Shown: one piece after another, positions 53,030 to 62,204 of the stretch
How positions within the stretch are numbered: the first letter of the stretch is position 1
Layout of the letters: each line of letters starts with the position of its first letter
Assembly (NCBI RefSeq): GCF_050908235.1
Contig: NZ_CP194340.1
Length of the DNA stretch: 64,000 nt
Origin: Pseudoramibacter alactolyticus
GTDB lineage: Bacteria; Bacillota; Clostridia; Eubacteriales; Eubacteriaceae
Direction: 5' to 3' (one strand)
The notes under the pieces: generated by a model
What the model was told of the DNA's origin: nothing
Database searches by the model: none
The model's input: only the letters and a program-made list of their open reading frames with translations
Position numbers and translations under genes: made by a program

Positions 53030-53059
53030 ATCGCGTCGATTTTGGCGCTTTGATTTTGC

Positions 53060-53088
53060 TTTCAAAACCCCGGGTATTGGCGTATAAT
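53060..53088 (+). promoter_or_regulatory. Promoter of the UPF0182 gene
   Basis: TATAAT (53083-53088) preceded by TTTCAA (53060-53065) at 17 bp. It points at the UPF0182 gene, about 70 bp downstream. Confidence 0.6.
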
Positions 53089-53156
53089 ATTTAAAAATAT
53101 CGAATTTTAAATGTTCTTTGCGGCCCTGCCGCATATTTGATGAAAAGAGGTCTCCC

Positions 53157-55925
53157 ATGAAATCCCGTCTATCCCGATTAAACCCCAACCGCAAAATCGC
53201 CGGTGCGATTTTGCTCATCATCCTGATCGTCCTCGGCCTGCTGATGGCCGGCGACCGGTTTTACGTCGACTTTCTCTGGTTCCGCCAAATGGGCTATCTC
53301 AATGTTTTTTGGAAGGAACTTTTGACCAAGCTGGCCATCGGCACCCCTGTCTTTGCGATCCTGCTGGTGATCCTGCATTTCTATCTGCGCTATCTGCGGG
53401 CGCTGGCCGACCGGTATACCCGAAGATCGCCTCGGGTGCTCCAGCGTTCCGAGCGGCTGGGGCTGCGGCTGGTGATGGTCCTGGTCGCGCTTTTCATCGC
53501 ACAGAAGGTGGCCGCCGGCACCTGGAATGAATGGCTGCTCTCCACCCATTCCTCCGGCTTTGGCAAGACCGACCCCCTTTACGGGCTGGACCTCTCCTTT
53601 TATTTCTTCACGCTGCCGATGCTCAAAGCGCTGCACACCGTTTTGCTGAGCTGCTTCGCCGTCCTTGCACTTTTCACCCTGCTTTACATCCTCTATGCGC
53701 TCTACCGCGACAGCGATCTGGATCCCGGCGCTTGGCGGCCCGGCCCGGCTCTCGGCGACGCGCTGCAGCGCGCCGGCAAATCCTTCCTGAACCTCGTCGC
53801 GGATCAGCTCGGACGCTTTGCGGGCATTTTCTTTTTACTCGCCGCCCTCGGCCTGCTTATCCGTCTGTTTGAAATGGTTTACGGCGGGACCGGCATGGTC
53901 TTCGGCGCCGGCGCTTCCGACATCGCCGTCGGCCGGCCGGTGCTTGTCATCGGCATCATGCTCTGTCTCTTCTTCGCCGTGTTTTCTGTCATCCACGGCC
54001 GAAAGGGGCAGCTGCGCCGCCTGGCAGTCGGCCCCGTCGTGCTCATCGCCGTGATGATCCTCGGCGGCATCACTCAAAGTGTTTATGAATACGCCGCGGT
54101 TGTGCCCAACCAATACAACCGCGAAAAACCCTATATTGAGAAAAATATCCAGGCCACCCGGGATGCCTACGGCCTTGGCGACGTGACCGTCAAAGAATAC
54201 GCGCCCACCCAAAAAATCACCGCCGCCGATATTCAGAACAATCGCACCACCATCGCCAACATTCCTATCAACGACCAAAAGCCCACCCGGGATATGTACA
54301 ACTCGCTGCAGGGCATTCGCAATTATTACAAATTCGACGATGTCGATGTGGACCGCTATCCCATCGCCGGCAGTCTCACCGAGGTTTTCGTGGGCGAGCG
54401 GGAAATGGACACGGGCGCCCTTGCAAGCGACGCCAAGACCTGGGTCAACCAGCATCTGAAATACACCCACGGCTTCGGTATGGCCGTGTCGCCGGCCAAC
54501 AAGGTCAACGAAGTCGGCCAGCCGGAGCTCACGGTCAAAAACATCCCGCCCCAAAGCCGCGCCGCCGCGCTCAAAATCGCCCAGCCGCGGATTTATTTCG
54601 GCGAGGGGCACTACGAATACTGCGTGGTGAACGCGGCCTCCAAAGAGTTCGACTATCCCAAGGGCGACAACAACGCCGAAACGCGTTACACCGGCCGGGC
54701 CGGCATCCGGCTGAACTTCTTTAACCGGCTGGCCTTCGCCCTTTACGAGCGCTCGCCGGAAATACTCTTTTCTTCTGAAATCTCGGGCAACAGCCGCATT
54801 CTGATCCATCGGAACGTCATGGACCGCATCAAAACCATCGCGCCCTTCCTGGCCTATAACAACGATCCCTATATGACCATCGTGGGCGGCCGCCTGTATT
54901 GGATTGCCGACGCCTTTGTGAAAAGCGACCGCTATCCCTACGCCAAGCCCTATGACGACGCCGGCCATAATTACCTTAAAAATCCGGTGAAGGTGGTGGT
55001 CGATGCTTACAATGGCGACGTGACTTTCTACCAGGTGGCCGACGAACCGGTTCTGAACACCTATGCCAAAATCTTTCCGGGGCTCGTCAAAAGCATGCAT
55101 CAGATGCCCCGGGGGCTGCGCGCGCACTTGCGCTATTCCAAAACGGTTTTCGACGTGCAGGCCAAAATCTACGCCACCTATCACATGACCAATCCCCAGG
55201 TGTTCTACAACAAAGAAGACGCCTGGAGCGCCGCCCATCAATTTTATGGCACCAGCAAAACCGAGCAGGCCATCGGCTCCAATTATCAAATCATGAAGCT
55301 GCCCGGCCGGAAGACCGAATTCATGCTGACCAAACCCTTCACGCCGCGCAATAAAGACAACGCCATCGCCTGGCTCGCCGGTGTCTCCGACGGGGATGAC
55401 TACGGCCGGCTGCTGCTCTATCAATTCCCCAAATCCAGCCTGGTATACGGCCCGATGCAGGTGGAGCAGCGCATCGACCAGGACACCACCATCAGCCCGC
55501 AGCTCACCCTGCTGGGACAGCAGGGCTCCAATGTGATGCGGGGAAACTTGCTGATGATCCCCATCGAGCAGGGCCTGATCTATGTCAAGCCCATTTATAT
55601 CCAGGCGGATTCCGGCGACAACAACCTGCCGGAGGTCAAAGAGGTGATCGTCTGCTACCAAAACAAAATCGTAATGGCCGGCACCCTCGATGACGCCCTG
55701 GCCAAAATATTCGACACAAATGCGGCGGCCGGCACCCCGACGGCCACCGAAACGCAAAGCCAGTCCGGCAAACAAAGCCAGAGCATCAAAACGCTGGTGA
55801 ATCAGGCCAACACCCTGTACGGCGAGGCCATCAAAGCCCAGCAGGCTGGCGACTGGGCCACCTACGGCGAAAAAATCAAAGCGCTGAAATCGGTGCTGGC
55901 CAAGCTTTCCGAACAAGCCAAATAA
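53157..55925 (+). CDS. UPF0182 family membrane protein
   Basis: 922 residues. The N-terminal third has about seven membrane helices (KIAGAILLIILIVLGLLMAG at the start, with YVDFLWFRQMGYLNVFWKEL typical of UPF0182). The rest is a large soluble domain outside the membrane, with the conserved AETRYTGRAGIRLNFFNRLA and NNDPYMTIVGGRLYWIADAF. The function of the family is unknown. It is followed by a Ser/Gln/Ala-rich linker and an end helix. The chosen ATG has AGAGG upstream; the frame stays open further upstream from a TTG, which is not used. Confidence 0.93.
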   Translation: MKSRLSRLNPNRKIAGAILLIILIVLGLLMAGDRFYVDFLWFRQMGYLNVFWKELLTKLAIGTPVFAILLVILHFYLRYLRALADRYTRRSPRVLQRSERLGLRLVMVLVALFIAQKVAAGTWNEWLLSTHSSGFGKTDPLYGLDLSFYFFTLPMLKALHTVLLSCFAVLALFTLLYILYALYRDSDLDPGAWRPGPALGDALQRAGKSFLNLVADQLGRFAGIFFLLAALGLLIRLFEMVYGGTGMVFGAGASDIAVGRPVLVIGIMLCLFFAVFSVIHGRKGQLRRLAVGPVVLIAVMILGGITQSVYEYAAVVPNQYNREKPYIEKNIQATRDAYGLGDVTVKEYAPTQKITAADIQNNRTTIANIPINDQKPTRDMYNSLQGIRNYYKFDDVDVDRYPIAGSLTEVFVGEREMDTGALASDAKTWVNQHLKYTHGFGMAVSPANKVNEVGQPELTVKNIPPQSRAAALKIAQPRIYFGEGHYEYCVVNAASKEFDYPKGDNNAETRYTGRAGIRLNFFNRLAFALYERSPEILFSSEISGNSRILIHRNVMDRIKTIAPFLAYNNDPYMTIVGGRLYWIADAFVKSDRYPYAKPYDDAGHNYLKNPVKVVVDAYNGDVTFYQVADEPVLNTYAKIFPGLVKSMHQMPRGLRAHLRYSKTVFDVQAKIYATYHMTNPQVFYNKEDAWSAAHQFYGTSKTEQAIGSNYQIMKLPGRKTEFMLTKPFTPRNKDNAIAWLAGVSDGDDYGRLLLYQFPKSSLVYGPMQVEQRIDQDTTISPQLTLLGQQGSNVMRGNLLMIPIEQGLIYVKPIYIQADSGDNNLPEVKEVIVCYQNKIVMAGTLDDALAKIFDTNAAAGTPTATETQSQSGKQSQSIKTLVNQANTLYGEAIKAQQAGDWATYGEKIKALKSVLAKLSEQAK

Positions 55926-55936
55926 ATCCGGAAAAA

Positions 55937-55980
55937 ATCCCATGCGGCGGCCATGTCGCATGGGATCTTTATTTATTTTT
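55937..55980. terminator. Intrinsic terminator between UPF0182 and the double-HTH gene
   Basis: ATCCCATGCG pairs with CGCATGGGAT (loop GCGGCCATGT) and is followed by CTTTATTTATTTTTT on the plus strand; the convergent regulator gene ends 14 bp beyond. Confidence 0.75.
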
Positions 55981-55993
55981 TATCTATGCAATT

Positions 55994-57743
55994 TCATCCC
56001 CATTTTTCGGCGGCAAAAGGATGCGCATGCGCTTCCATCTGATAGGCATAGGCCTGAAACGCCCGGCACATTGCCGGATGATTGAGCTGAAAAGTCACCA
56101 ATGGCGGCGACTGACGCATCACCAGCGTCGTGTCCGAGCCGATCACCAGTTTCACCCGGCGAAAGGGCAACGCCGGCAGGATATACAAATAATAGTTGGC
56201 ATGGGCCTTGAAGAATGCTTTCAGATGACGCAGATGTGCCTCGTATTGTGACGGCGTAATAAACCATCGATTCACCGTTTAACGGCGCCGCCACCCGTAT
56301 TTGTCCGGCCGCAACCGCCGCATCGGACGGCCAAGGCCAATACTCGCAGACATAGCCTGCCTGAAGCCAATGCGCGTAATGCTTTTGCTGCTTTCGCCAT
56401 GCCGCCATCAACGCCTCCGAGCCAAAGCTTGCGGCCAAATCCTCCGGCATGGTCGCCAGCGACGGCCCGCTTTGGATCACCGTCACCCCGCTTTCCGGCA
56501 TCGGACACGCCGCCGTCTCGCCGATGCGCATCAATGGTTTCGCTTGTGCGAATAGCCCGCGATAGGCCCGTTCGACGGATACAAGGCTTGACGCCTCCTC
56601 GTGATAATGATAGAGACCTGTCGCCTCGCAGCCTGCCACATGGCAAGCCGTGACCGCGGCGACGCCCGGACAATAAAAGAAAGTGTGGGAAAAGGCGCCG
56701 TCCCCGGAACGGGTGCGGTAATAAGGCTCCATCATCCCGGACATATAAAGGGGCAGCCAGCTGCGAATGGCGGCCTGCATCTCGTTAAGACCCCGGTCGA
56801 TGCTGTGGATCATTCGGATACGCGTGCCCCTTTTGACACAGGCCCGCATCAACGCGGTCCACTTTGTGTGGAAGGCCGAATCCGACACCAGCCAATCCAT
56901 CGGCTGATCGGAATACAGCCAAAGCCTTTTAGCGTTTCGGTAAAGGGCCGTCCTCAAAAAGCAAAGAACCGCCGCCCGAAATCCTGATGCCCCGATATAA
57001 AACGTCGGCTGGGCGCCGTCCGCAACAGCGGGCATCACCGCGTCCAGCGGCGGCATTTGTCCCTCTCCGGCTTCGGAAAGATCCGCATCAAAGGCCGTTA
57101 ATAACCGGTCTGCCGCCGCCGCCCAATCCGCTTCAAAGGTGTCAAAATCACAAAGCCAGCGGGAAAAATGGCCTTCGTCCGCCTCCGGCACTGTCACCCC
57201 CATCAGCCGAGCCAGGGCGGCTTGCCGGCCCATGGTTATCACCCGGCCGTAAAGCAGATGACACAGCCGTCCCGCCAGTGCCGAATTGGATTTTGGCGAA
57301 CGCGCTCCGGAGCGAAACCGACTGATCAGCGACGCATCCACATTCAGTTTCTGGCTTAGCTTCACATTGGTCATCTCCACCAGCCCCATAATGGCATCCA
57401 ACTTTTCGCCGAAATGATAAAAGGGGCCTGCCGTTCCAGTGGATGGCACCTGATTCCGGGAGATTTCTTCCCCTTCAAGCAGCCAATCCGCAAGACCCTG
57501 TTCGAAATCTGCCGCCTCGTCCTGATCTGTTACGGAAACCAACAGTGCCCGCTTCCCCTGATCTCTGGCCAATTGGCCGATCCCCTGCACCAATTTAGAC
57601 AAGCTGGCACTCGTAGCTTTTGGCACCCTGGTCCCGCTGCGCATTCGGCTGATATTGGTGCGGTCGAATCCCGCGTATCTTGCCAGTTCGGAGTTATTCG
57701 TCCCGAGCGCGGCCATAAGTTGATTGAGTCTCTCGCTGAACAT
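55994..57743 (-). pseudogene. Transcriptional regulator with two XRE-type HTH domains, frame break near the C-terminus
   Basis: A cytoplasmic regulator of about 580 residues. HTH 1 (residues 12-45) contains NNSELARYAGFDRTNISRMR and HTH 2 (about 123-155) TNVKLSQKLNVDASLISRFR; both end in the same RSGxRxPK motif. Then comes a domain with IRMIHSIDRGLNEMQAAIRS and WLPLYMSGMMEPYYRTRSGD, found in other Firmicutes HTH proteins but unnamed. The frame breaks at about 56274-56277; the other frame continues VNRWFITPSQYEAHLRHLKA and looks more protein-like than the original. Divergent from the lipoprotein gene. Confidence 0.75.
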
Positions 57744-57783
57744 GACTTATCCTTTCCACGGTTGCTTCCCCGGCGCTGCCGTC

Positions 57784-57820
57784 TGTGCCAAATACTTGTC
57801 ATTGACAGTCCTTTGGCACA
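57784..57820. promoter_or_regulatory. Concentric inverted repeats beside the double-HTH regulator
   Basis: TGTGCCAAA and TTTGGCACA (nine bases each) form a perfect inverted repeat, and TGTCA-T-TGACA lies exactly in its centre (both centred at 57802). The site is 41 bp from the regulator start and downstream of a minus-strand TATAAT at 57841-57846, so it could be an operator for self-control. Inference from position. Confidence 0.6.
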
Positions 57821-57953
57821 TCTTTCTTTTTCACGTTTTCATTATACAATAGAATGAACAGGATCGCTATCTCCGATATGCGGTCGCACAAAAGGTTTGC
57901 GTTCCGTCGTTCAAGAAATCCAAATTAAGAAATTAAGAAAGGAATGACCCACC

Positions 57954-58577
57954 ATGATGCAAAAGAAAACAACCGCCCCAATAACCTGGCGCGTCCTGGC
58001 CGGACTGCTGCTCGCCTTGGTCTTGATCTTCTCTCTAACCGGCTGCGGTCCCGATCCCGAGGCCGAGGCCAAGGCCTCGCTGGACAAAACTTTGTCGGCT
58101 ATGAAATCGGCAGATATCAAAAAAATCAGCAAGATCGGCGGCAAAAACAGCTTTTACGACGATGCCGATAAAATTTTCGGCTCAAAAGATGCCGCTCAGC
58201 AAATCATGAAGGCCATGCTTGGCCATTTCGACTACAAAATTCTCTCATCCAAGAAAGTCGACGACAATAACGTGACCCTCCGTGTCAAGATGACCAATGT
58301 GGACATGAATAAGGTTGTTCCCAAATGGTACAAAGATCTTATGAGTTACGCGGCGGCAAATCCTGCCGTTGCCTCCGACGAGAAGGCCATAATGGCAAAG
58401 ACCTTCGACATTCTGAAAACCGATGTCGACCAAGCGGCCAAGGATAAAACCTTCACCAGCAAAACCGTGACGATCAAAATGAAAAAGGTTAAAGACAAAT
58501 GGAAATTCAACGACGCAGACGATCAAATACTCGATGCGATGCTCGGCGGCTTCCAAAACGCTGTTAAAAACCTCTGA
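57954..58577 (+). CDS. Small lipoprotein of unknown function
   Basis: 207 residues. A basic start, a hydrophobic stretch and the lipobox LTGC place the lipidated cysteine near residue 31. The body is a single soluble domain (EAEAKASLDKTLSAMKSADI, DYKILSSKKVDDNNVTLRVK) resembling the small alpha-beta lipoproteins of the DUF5105/DUF4878 kind. It is divergent from the double-HTH regulator and may be its target. AAAGGA precedes the ATG. Confidence 0.8.
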   Translation: MMQKKTTAPITWRVLAGLLLALVLIFSLTGCGPDPEAEAKASLDKTLSAMKSADIKKISKIGGKNSFYDDADKIFGSKDAAQQIMKAMLGHFDYKILSSKKVDDNNVTLRVKMTNVDMNKVVPKWYKDLMSYAAANPAVASDEKAIMAKTFDILKTDVDQAAKDKTFTSKTVTIKMKKVKDKWKFNDADDQILDAMLGGFQNAVKNL

Positions 58578-58620
58578 TTAACTCCGACCGCGGCGACCAT
58601 CCGAATCGCGACACCTAAAA

Positions 58621-58650
58621 AAGGCTGTGAAGTGACACAGCCTTTTTTGA
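58621..58650. terminator. Bidirectional terminator
   Basis: AAGGCTGTG and CACAGCCTT pair around a six-base loop, with A runs on the left and T runs on the right. It serves the lipoprotein gene (plus) and the FNT gene (minus). Confidence 0.85.
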
Positions 58651-58680
58651 TTGCCTTGCTATTTCCCGGGTAATACCGTT

Positions 58681-59442
58681 TTATTTTTTAAAGGATGCCG
58701 CAAAATAGGGCACGGCCACCAAAACGATGCCGCCGATCATATTTCCCAGCGTCACCACGCCCAAATTAAACCAATAACCGGACCAGGTAACCGCCGCGCC
58801 GGCCGGATTGAACATCGCGACGCTCAGCAGGGTCATATTGGCCACGCTGTGTTCAAAGCCGGTGGTGATAAAGGCGAATAAACACCAGAAAATCATGATG
58901 AGCTTGCCGGATTCCGACTGACATTTTGTGCCGCACCACACGGCCAGGCAGACCAACATATTGCACAAAATGCCCCGCATCAAAAGCGGCACAAAACCGG
59001 CGCTCATTTTTGCCAGGGCGCCGCCCGCCATAAAGGCCGCCACGACGCCGGTTCCCAGGCCTGTCGCGCGATAAATCAGCGCCAACAGAAAGGAGCCTGC
59101 CAAATTCCCCGCCCAGCAGATGATCCAAAGGCGAATGACTTCCGCCAAGGTCACTTTTTTCTGCAGAAGCCCCGCGGACATCACGAGATTATTCCCGGTG
59201 AAAAGTTCTGCGCCAGCAATGACCACCAAACTCAGCGCCACCCCGAAAGCAAGGCCCATCACCGTTTTTGTATAAGATGCGCCGGCCAGCTGGCTGCCGA
59301 TGGTAAAACTCAGCAGCACCCCGATCCCGATGTAAATCCCCGCCATCATCGCCATGATCCAATAGCCCAACGGATTCTTTTTTAAAAACTGGACTTTTCC
59401 CGCGGCGGTACGAGCTGTCGCGTCATAGGTCTCCGTAAACAT
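58681..59442 (-). CDS. Formate/nitrite transporter (FNT) family channel
   Basis: 253 residues with six to seven helices. AGAELFTGNNLVMSAG, RGILCNMLVCLAVWCGTK and FITTGFEHSVANM are family hallmarks (FocA/NirC type). It should let a small monovalent anion such as formate, nitrite or hydrosulfide cross the membrane. The exact ion cannot be chosen from sequence alone. GGAGGA precedes the ATG. Confidence 0.92.
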   Translation of the reverse strand: MFTETYDATARTAAGKVQFLKKNPLGYWIMAMMAGIYIGIGVLLSFTIGSQLAGASYTKTVMGLAFGVALSLVVIAGAELFTGNNLVMSAGLLQKKVTLAEVIRLWIICWAGNLAGSFLLALIYRATGLGTGVVAAFMAGGALAKMSAGFVPLLMRGILCNMLVCLAVWCGTKCQSESGKLIMIFWCLFAFITTGFEHSVANMTLLSVAMFNPAGAAVTWSGYWFNLGVVTLGNMIGGIVLVAVPYFAASFKK

Positions 59443-59479
59443 GGTGTTCCTCCTTCAATTGCTTGCAATGCCCGCCTTT

Positions 59480-61003
59480 TTACGGATGACTGAGCGTCGC
59501 CTCATAACCGTTGTCGGCGCTGACTTCGTTGCTCCACGCCGAATAATATCGCGTGCCGTCAATTTCGATGTAGGCCCGCACCTTTCCTTTAAGCATATAA
59601 CCGGCATCACTCGTCGTAACGGTCACCGCGGTGCTGTCGGCTTCCCGGTTTTCGCCCTGGATCACCTTGGATGTACCCGGCTGCAGCAGGGTGATGCTTG
59701 TGTCGTAGCCCGTTGCGCCGGAAACTTTGTTCCAGCTGAAGCTCTTGGCATCCATCCCGTTCACGTCTTCCACATCCTTCCAGGTCTGGGCCTTCGGCGC
59801 GGACAGAGCCCGAATGGTATAAACACCTTTGACCGTCCGGCTTTTGCGGCCGCTGCTATTGTATTCCACCGCACGGATCACCGTCGTATTTTCCGGCGGC
59901 AGCATAATGGCCCCGGTGTAGCGCGCGGATGCCTTGGTTGGCGCGTCCCCATTGGTCGTGTAATAAATGGTCTCTCCGGATTTCCCGGCTTTGATGCTCA
60001 GTTTAAATCCGGCGTTAAAAGTGCCGGACGCGTCTTTAAAGACCGGCTTGCCCACCAGCAGTGTTTCCCGGCGATCGATATAACTTGTGTCGCCGGTGGC
60101 TTTTGCGGCACGATCCAGCAAATCGCTGATGGCGTCATTGCTCTTATTGGCCGCCACATAAAGATCGATCAAGGTGTCATACAAATATTTTTTATCTTTT
60201 TTAGATGTCACGTTTTTCAAGGCCTTATTGACAATCTTGATCCCCGTGTTGTATTTCCCCAGGCGTTTGGCCGCGTCTCCGGCAGTCACACCGGCACGTC
60301 GGTTGATGTCATCGGCTTCTGCCACCTGATTGAGCTTAGCCACAGCTGCCCGCTTGCGGTTTGTCCGAGCCTCAAGAGCCGCCCACAGCGCCTTGCCATA
60401 GGTGGTGCTTTCGTGTTTGACTGCCGCGTTAAGCTGTTTTTTCGCACTCGGATATTGACCCAGACCAATATCTGCCGCGGCCTGTCCTTCATAACCGTCG
60501 GGCTTGCGCGCTTTAATCCGGGACGCCTGGGCATAACTTGCTTTCGCGTTTTTGTATTTGGCCGCATCCAGATAACTGTCACCGGCACGCATCGCATGTG
60601 TGTATTGGTTGTTTTGCAACCATAAAAACAAGCCGCCGGCCGCAGCTGCCACCAAAATCAGTCCCGCCACCACAGCAATAGCCTTCAGATTCGGCTTTTT
60701 CTTTTTAACCGGCGGCACAATCTTTTGCTCAGGCTTTGCTTCCTCGTCGCCGGACCGGGGCCCCGACACCTGCCGTGCGCTCACCCTTTTTCGCCAGCGA
60801 CGTTTCCCGGCGGCTGTGTTTCCTTCCCTGGGTGCCGGACGCACAGCCGCTTCAGCTTCCGACAGATCGAGCGCCTTCCCCTGATCGCGATCCAGATCAG
60901 ACGGCGCCGACTCGTCGGCATGAAATAATGCGTTGGGACTGCCGCAATGCTTACAAAAACGATCAGTTGCGATGATCGGTTTCCCACAATGTCTGCAGAA
61001 CAT
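59480..61003 (-). CDS. Zinc-ribbon membrane protein with repeat and chitobiase-like C-terminal domains
   Basis: 507 residues. A zinc ribbon (Cys 3, 6, 17, 20: CRHCGK and CKHCGS) is followed by a charged linker, one membrane helix (about 107-130) and a helical repeat region (about 138-300, TPR-like: YLDAAKYKNAKASYAQASRI). Next come a chitobiase/beta-hexosaminidase-like domain (FKLSIKAGKSGETIYYTTNG, TTVIRAVEYNSSGRKSRTVK) and a fibronectin III-like end. The zinc ribbon should be cytoplasmic and the rest outside. No function is known to me for this order of domains. Confidence 0.8.
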   Translation of the reverse strand: MFCRHCGKPIIATDRFCKHCGSPNALFHADESAPSDLDRDQGKALDLSEAEAAVRPAPREGNTAAGKRRWRKRVSARQVSGPRSGDEEAKPEQKIVPPVKKKKPNLKAIAVVAGLILVAAAAGGLFLWLQNNQYTHAMRAGDSYLDAAKYKNAKASYAQASRIKARKPDGYEGQAAADIGLGQYPSAKKQLNAAVKHESTTYGKALWAALEARTNRKRAAVAKLNQVAEADDINRRAGVTAGDAAKRLGKYNTGIKIVNKALKNVTSKKDKKYLYDTLIDLYVAANKSNDAISDLLDRAAKATGDTSYIDRRETLLVGKPVFKDASGTFNAGFKLSIKAGKSGETIYYTTNGDAPTKASARYTGAIMLPPENTTVIRAVEYNSSGRKSRTVKGVYTIRALSAPKAQTWKDVEDVNGMDAKSFSWNKVSGATGYDTSITLLQPGTSKVIQGENREADSTAVTVTTSDAGYMLKGKVRAYIEIDGTRYYSAWSNEVSADNGYEATLSHP

Positions 61004-61143
61004 TTTTTCTCTCCATTCTTGATTTAATTTATTTTATTATAGCACAAGTTCTTTTTTGCCATTTAAGAAAGCATTTAAAATCCGTTCGATCTGGCCGTGC
61101 CTTTTAACCTTTGTCGTTTTTTGGGACGTTTTTGATTTGACGG

Positions 61144-61172
61144 TTGACAATTTGATAACCCTATCGTACAAT
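61144..61172 (+). promoter_or_regulatory. Promoter of the metal ABC transporter operon
   Basis: TTGACA (61144-61149) and TACAAT (61167-61172) are 17 bp apart, 52 bp before the binding-protein gene. Confidence 0.85.
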
Positions 61173-61181
61173 CAGAATGAT

Positions 61182-61197
61182 GTTAGTTATTTCTAAC
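61182..61197 (+). promoter_or_regulatory. Possible metalloregulator operator
   Basis: GTTAG and CTAAC separated by six bases form an inverted repeat just downstream of the -10, resembling DtxR/MntR-family sites. It could control the operon by repression; the regulator gene is not in the window. Confidence 0.5.
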
Positions 61198-61223
61198 TTA
61201 ATATTTTTTATTTGGAGGTTTTC

Positions 61224-62159
61224 ATGAAAAAGTTATTAGCCATCTGTGCGATCAGCATCACTCTTTTAGCTGTCGCCGCCTGCGGAATATCCGAAAAAAA
61301 TCATCAACGCAACGAGCATCGGTCGAAAAAGACGGTTACTGTCACGACCTCCTTTTTGTACGATATGGTTGAACATCTCGCTGGTGAGAATGTCCGCCTC
61401 AAGCTTATTATTCCCGCCGGAGAAGATCCGCATCTGTATGTCGCCAAATCGGAGGACCTTCGGAAAATTCAAAGCGCGGACTTAGTTCTTTACCACGGGC
61501 TTCACTTTGAGGGAAAAATGCAGGATGCGCTCAAGGAAAAAGGCTATGCCGTGAGCAAAACCTTCGACCGCGAAAAAATCGGCAGCATGGAAGAAGGAGG
61601 AAAGCGCGTTCAGGATCCCCATTTCTGGTTCGACATTGACCTTTATAAAGAAGCGACTTCAAACGCCGCCGGCGCCTTGATCAAAACCATGCCAGAAAAG
61701 AAGGCGCAAATCGAAAAAAATCGGGATGCCTATCTCAAAACGCTAACGGCCCTCGACAAGGAAAATAAAGCGAAACTCGCACAAATTCCAAAATCACAGC
61801 GTTATCTTATCACGCCGCATGATGCCTTTAATTATTTCTCGAGACGCTATGCCATTCCTGTTCGCGCGCCCCAGGGCGTCAGCACAGACAGCGAGGTGGC
61901 CAACAAAGATATTGAGGACACCGCCGATTTTATCGTTGCCCACCGCATCAAAGCCATCTTTGCCGAGTCCACCACCGATCCTGCCCGGATGGAAAAGCTC
62001 AGAGAAGCCTGCAGGGCCAAAGGTTTTGATGTGAAAATGGCCAAGTCTGAGGGCGAACAGCTCTTCTCCGATTCTCTGGCCCCCAAGGGACAGGCGGGCG
62101 ATACTTATGTGAGCATGTACCGCCACAATGTAGATTTAATAGTCCGCTACCTGAAATAA
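61224..62159 (+). CDS. Mn/Zn-type ABC transporter substrate-binding lipoprotein
   Basis: 311 residues. Signal peptide with lipobox VAAC; metal ligands appear in GEDPHLY, QDPHFWFDIDL, TPHDAFNYF and an acidic DSLAPKGQAGDTY near the end, the pattern of TroA/PsaA/ZnuA. There is no His-rich loop, so manganese (or TroA-like) is somewhat more likely than high-affinity zinc. GGAGG precedes the ATG at 61224. Followed by its ATPase and permeases. Confidence 0.9.
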   Translation: MKKLLAICAISITLLAVAACGISEKNHQRNEHRSKKTVTVTTSFLYDMVEHLAGENVRLKLIIPAGEDPHLYVAKSEDLRKIQSADLVLYHGLHFEGKMQDALKEKGYAVSKTFDREKIGSMEEGGKRVQDPHFWFDIDLYKEATSNAAGALIKTMPEKKAQIEKNRDAYLKTLTALDKENKAKLAQIPKSQRYLITPHDAFNYFSRRYAIPVRAPQGVSTDSEVANKDIEDTADFIVAHRIKAIFAESTTDPARMEKLREACRAKGFDVKMAKSEGEQLFSDSLAPKGQAGDTYVSMYRHNVDLIVRYLK

Positions 62160-62204
62160 CCGGCGGCTTTGAACGGCCTTGACTTGATAATGAAAGGAAA
62201 TGCG

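Noticed and set aside
55980..56270. Original-frame C-terminus of the double-HTH regulator
   Set aside because: Low-complexity, Gly/Ser/Ala-rich run; the alternative frame has regular strands and aromatic residues and gives a better end.
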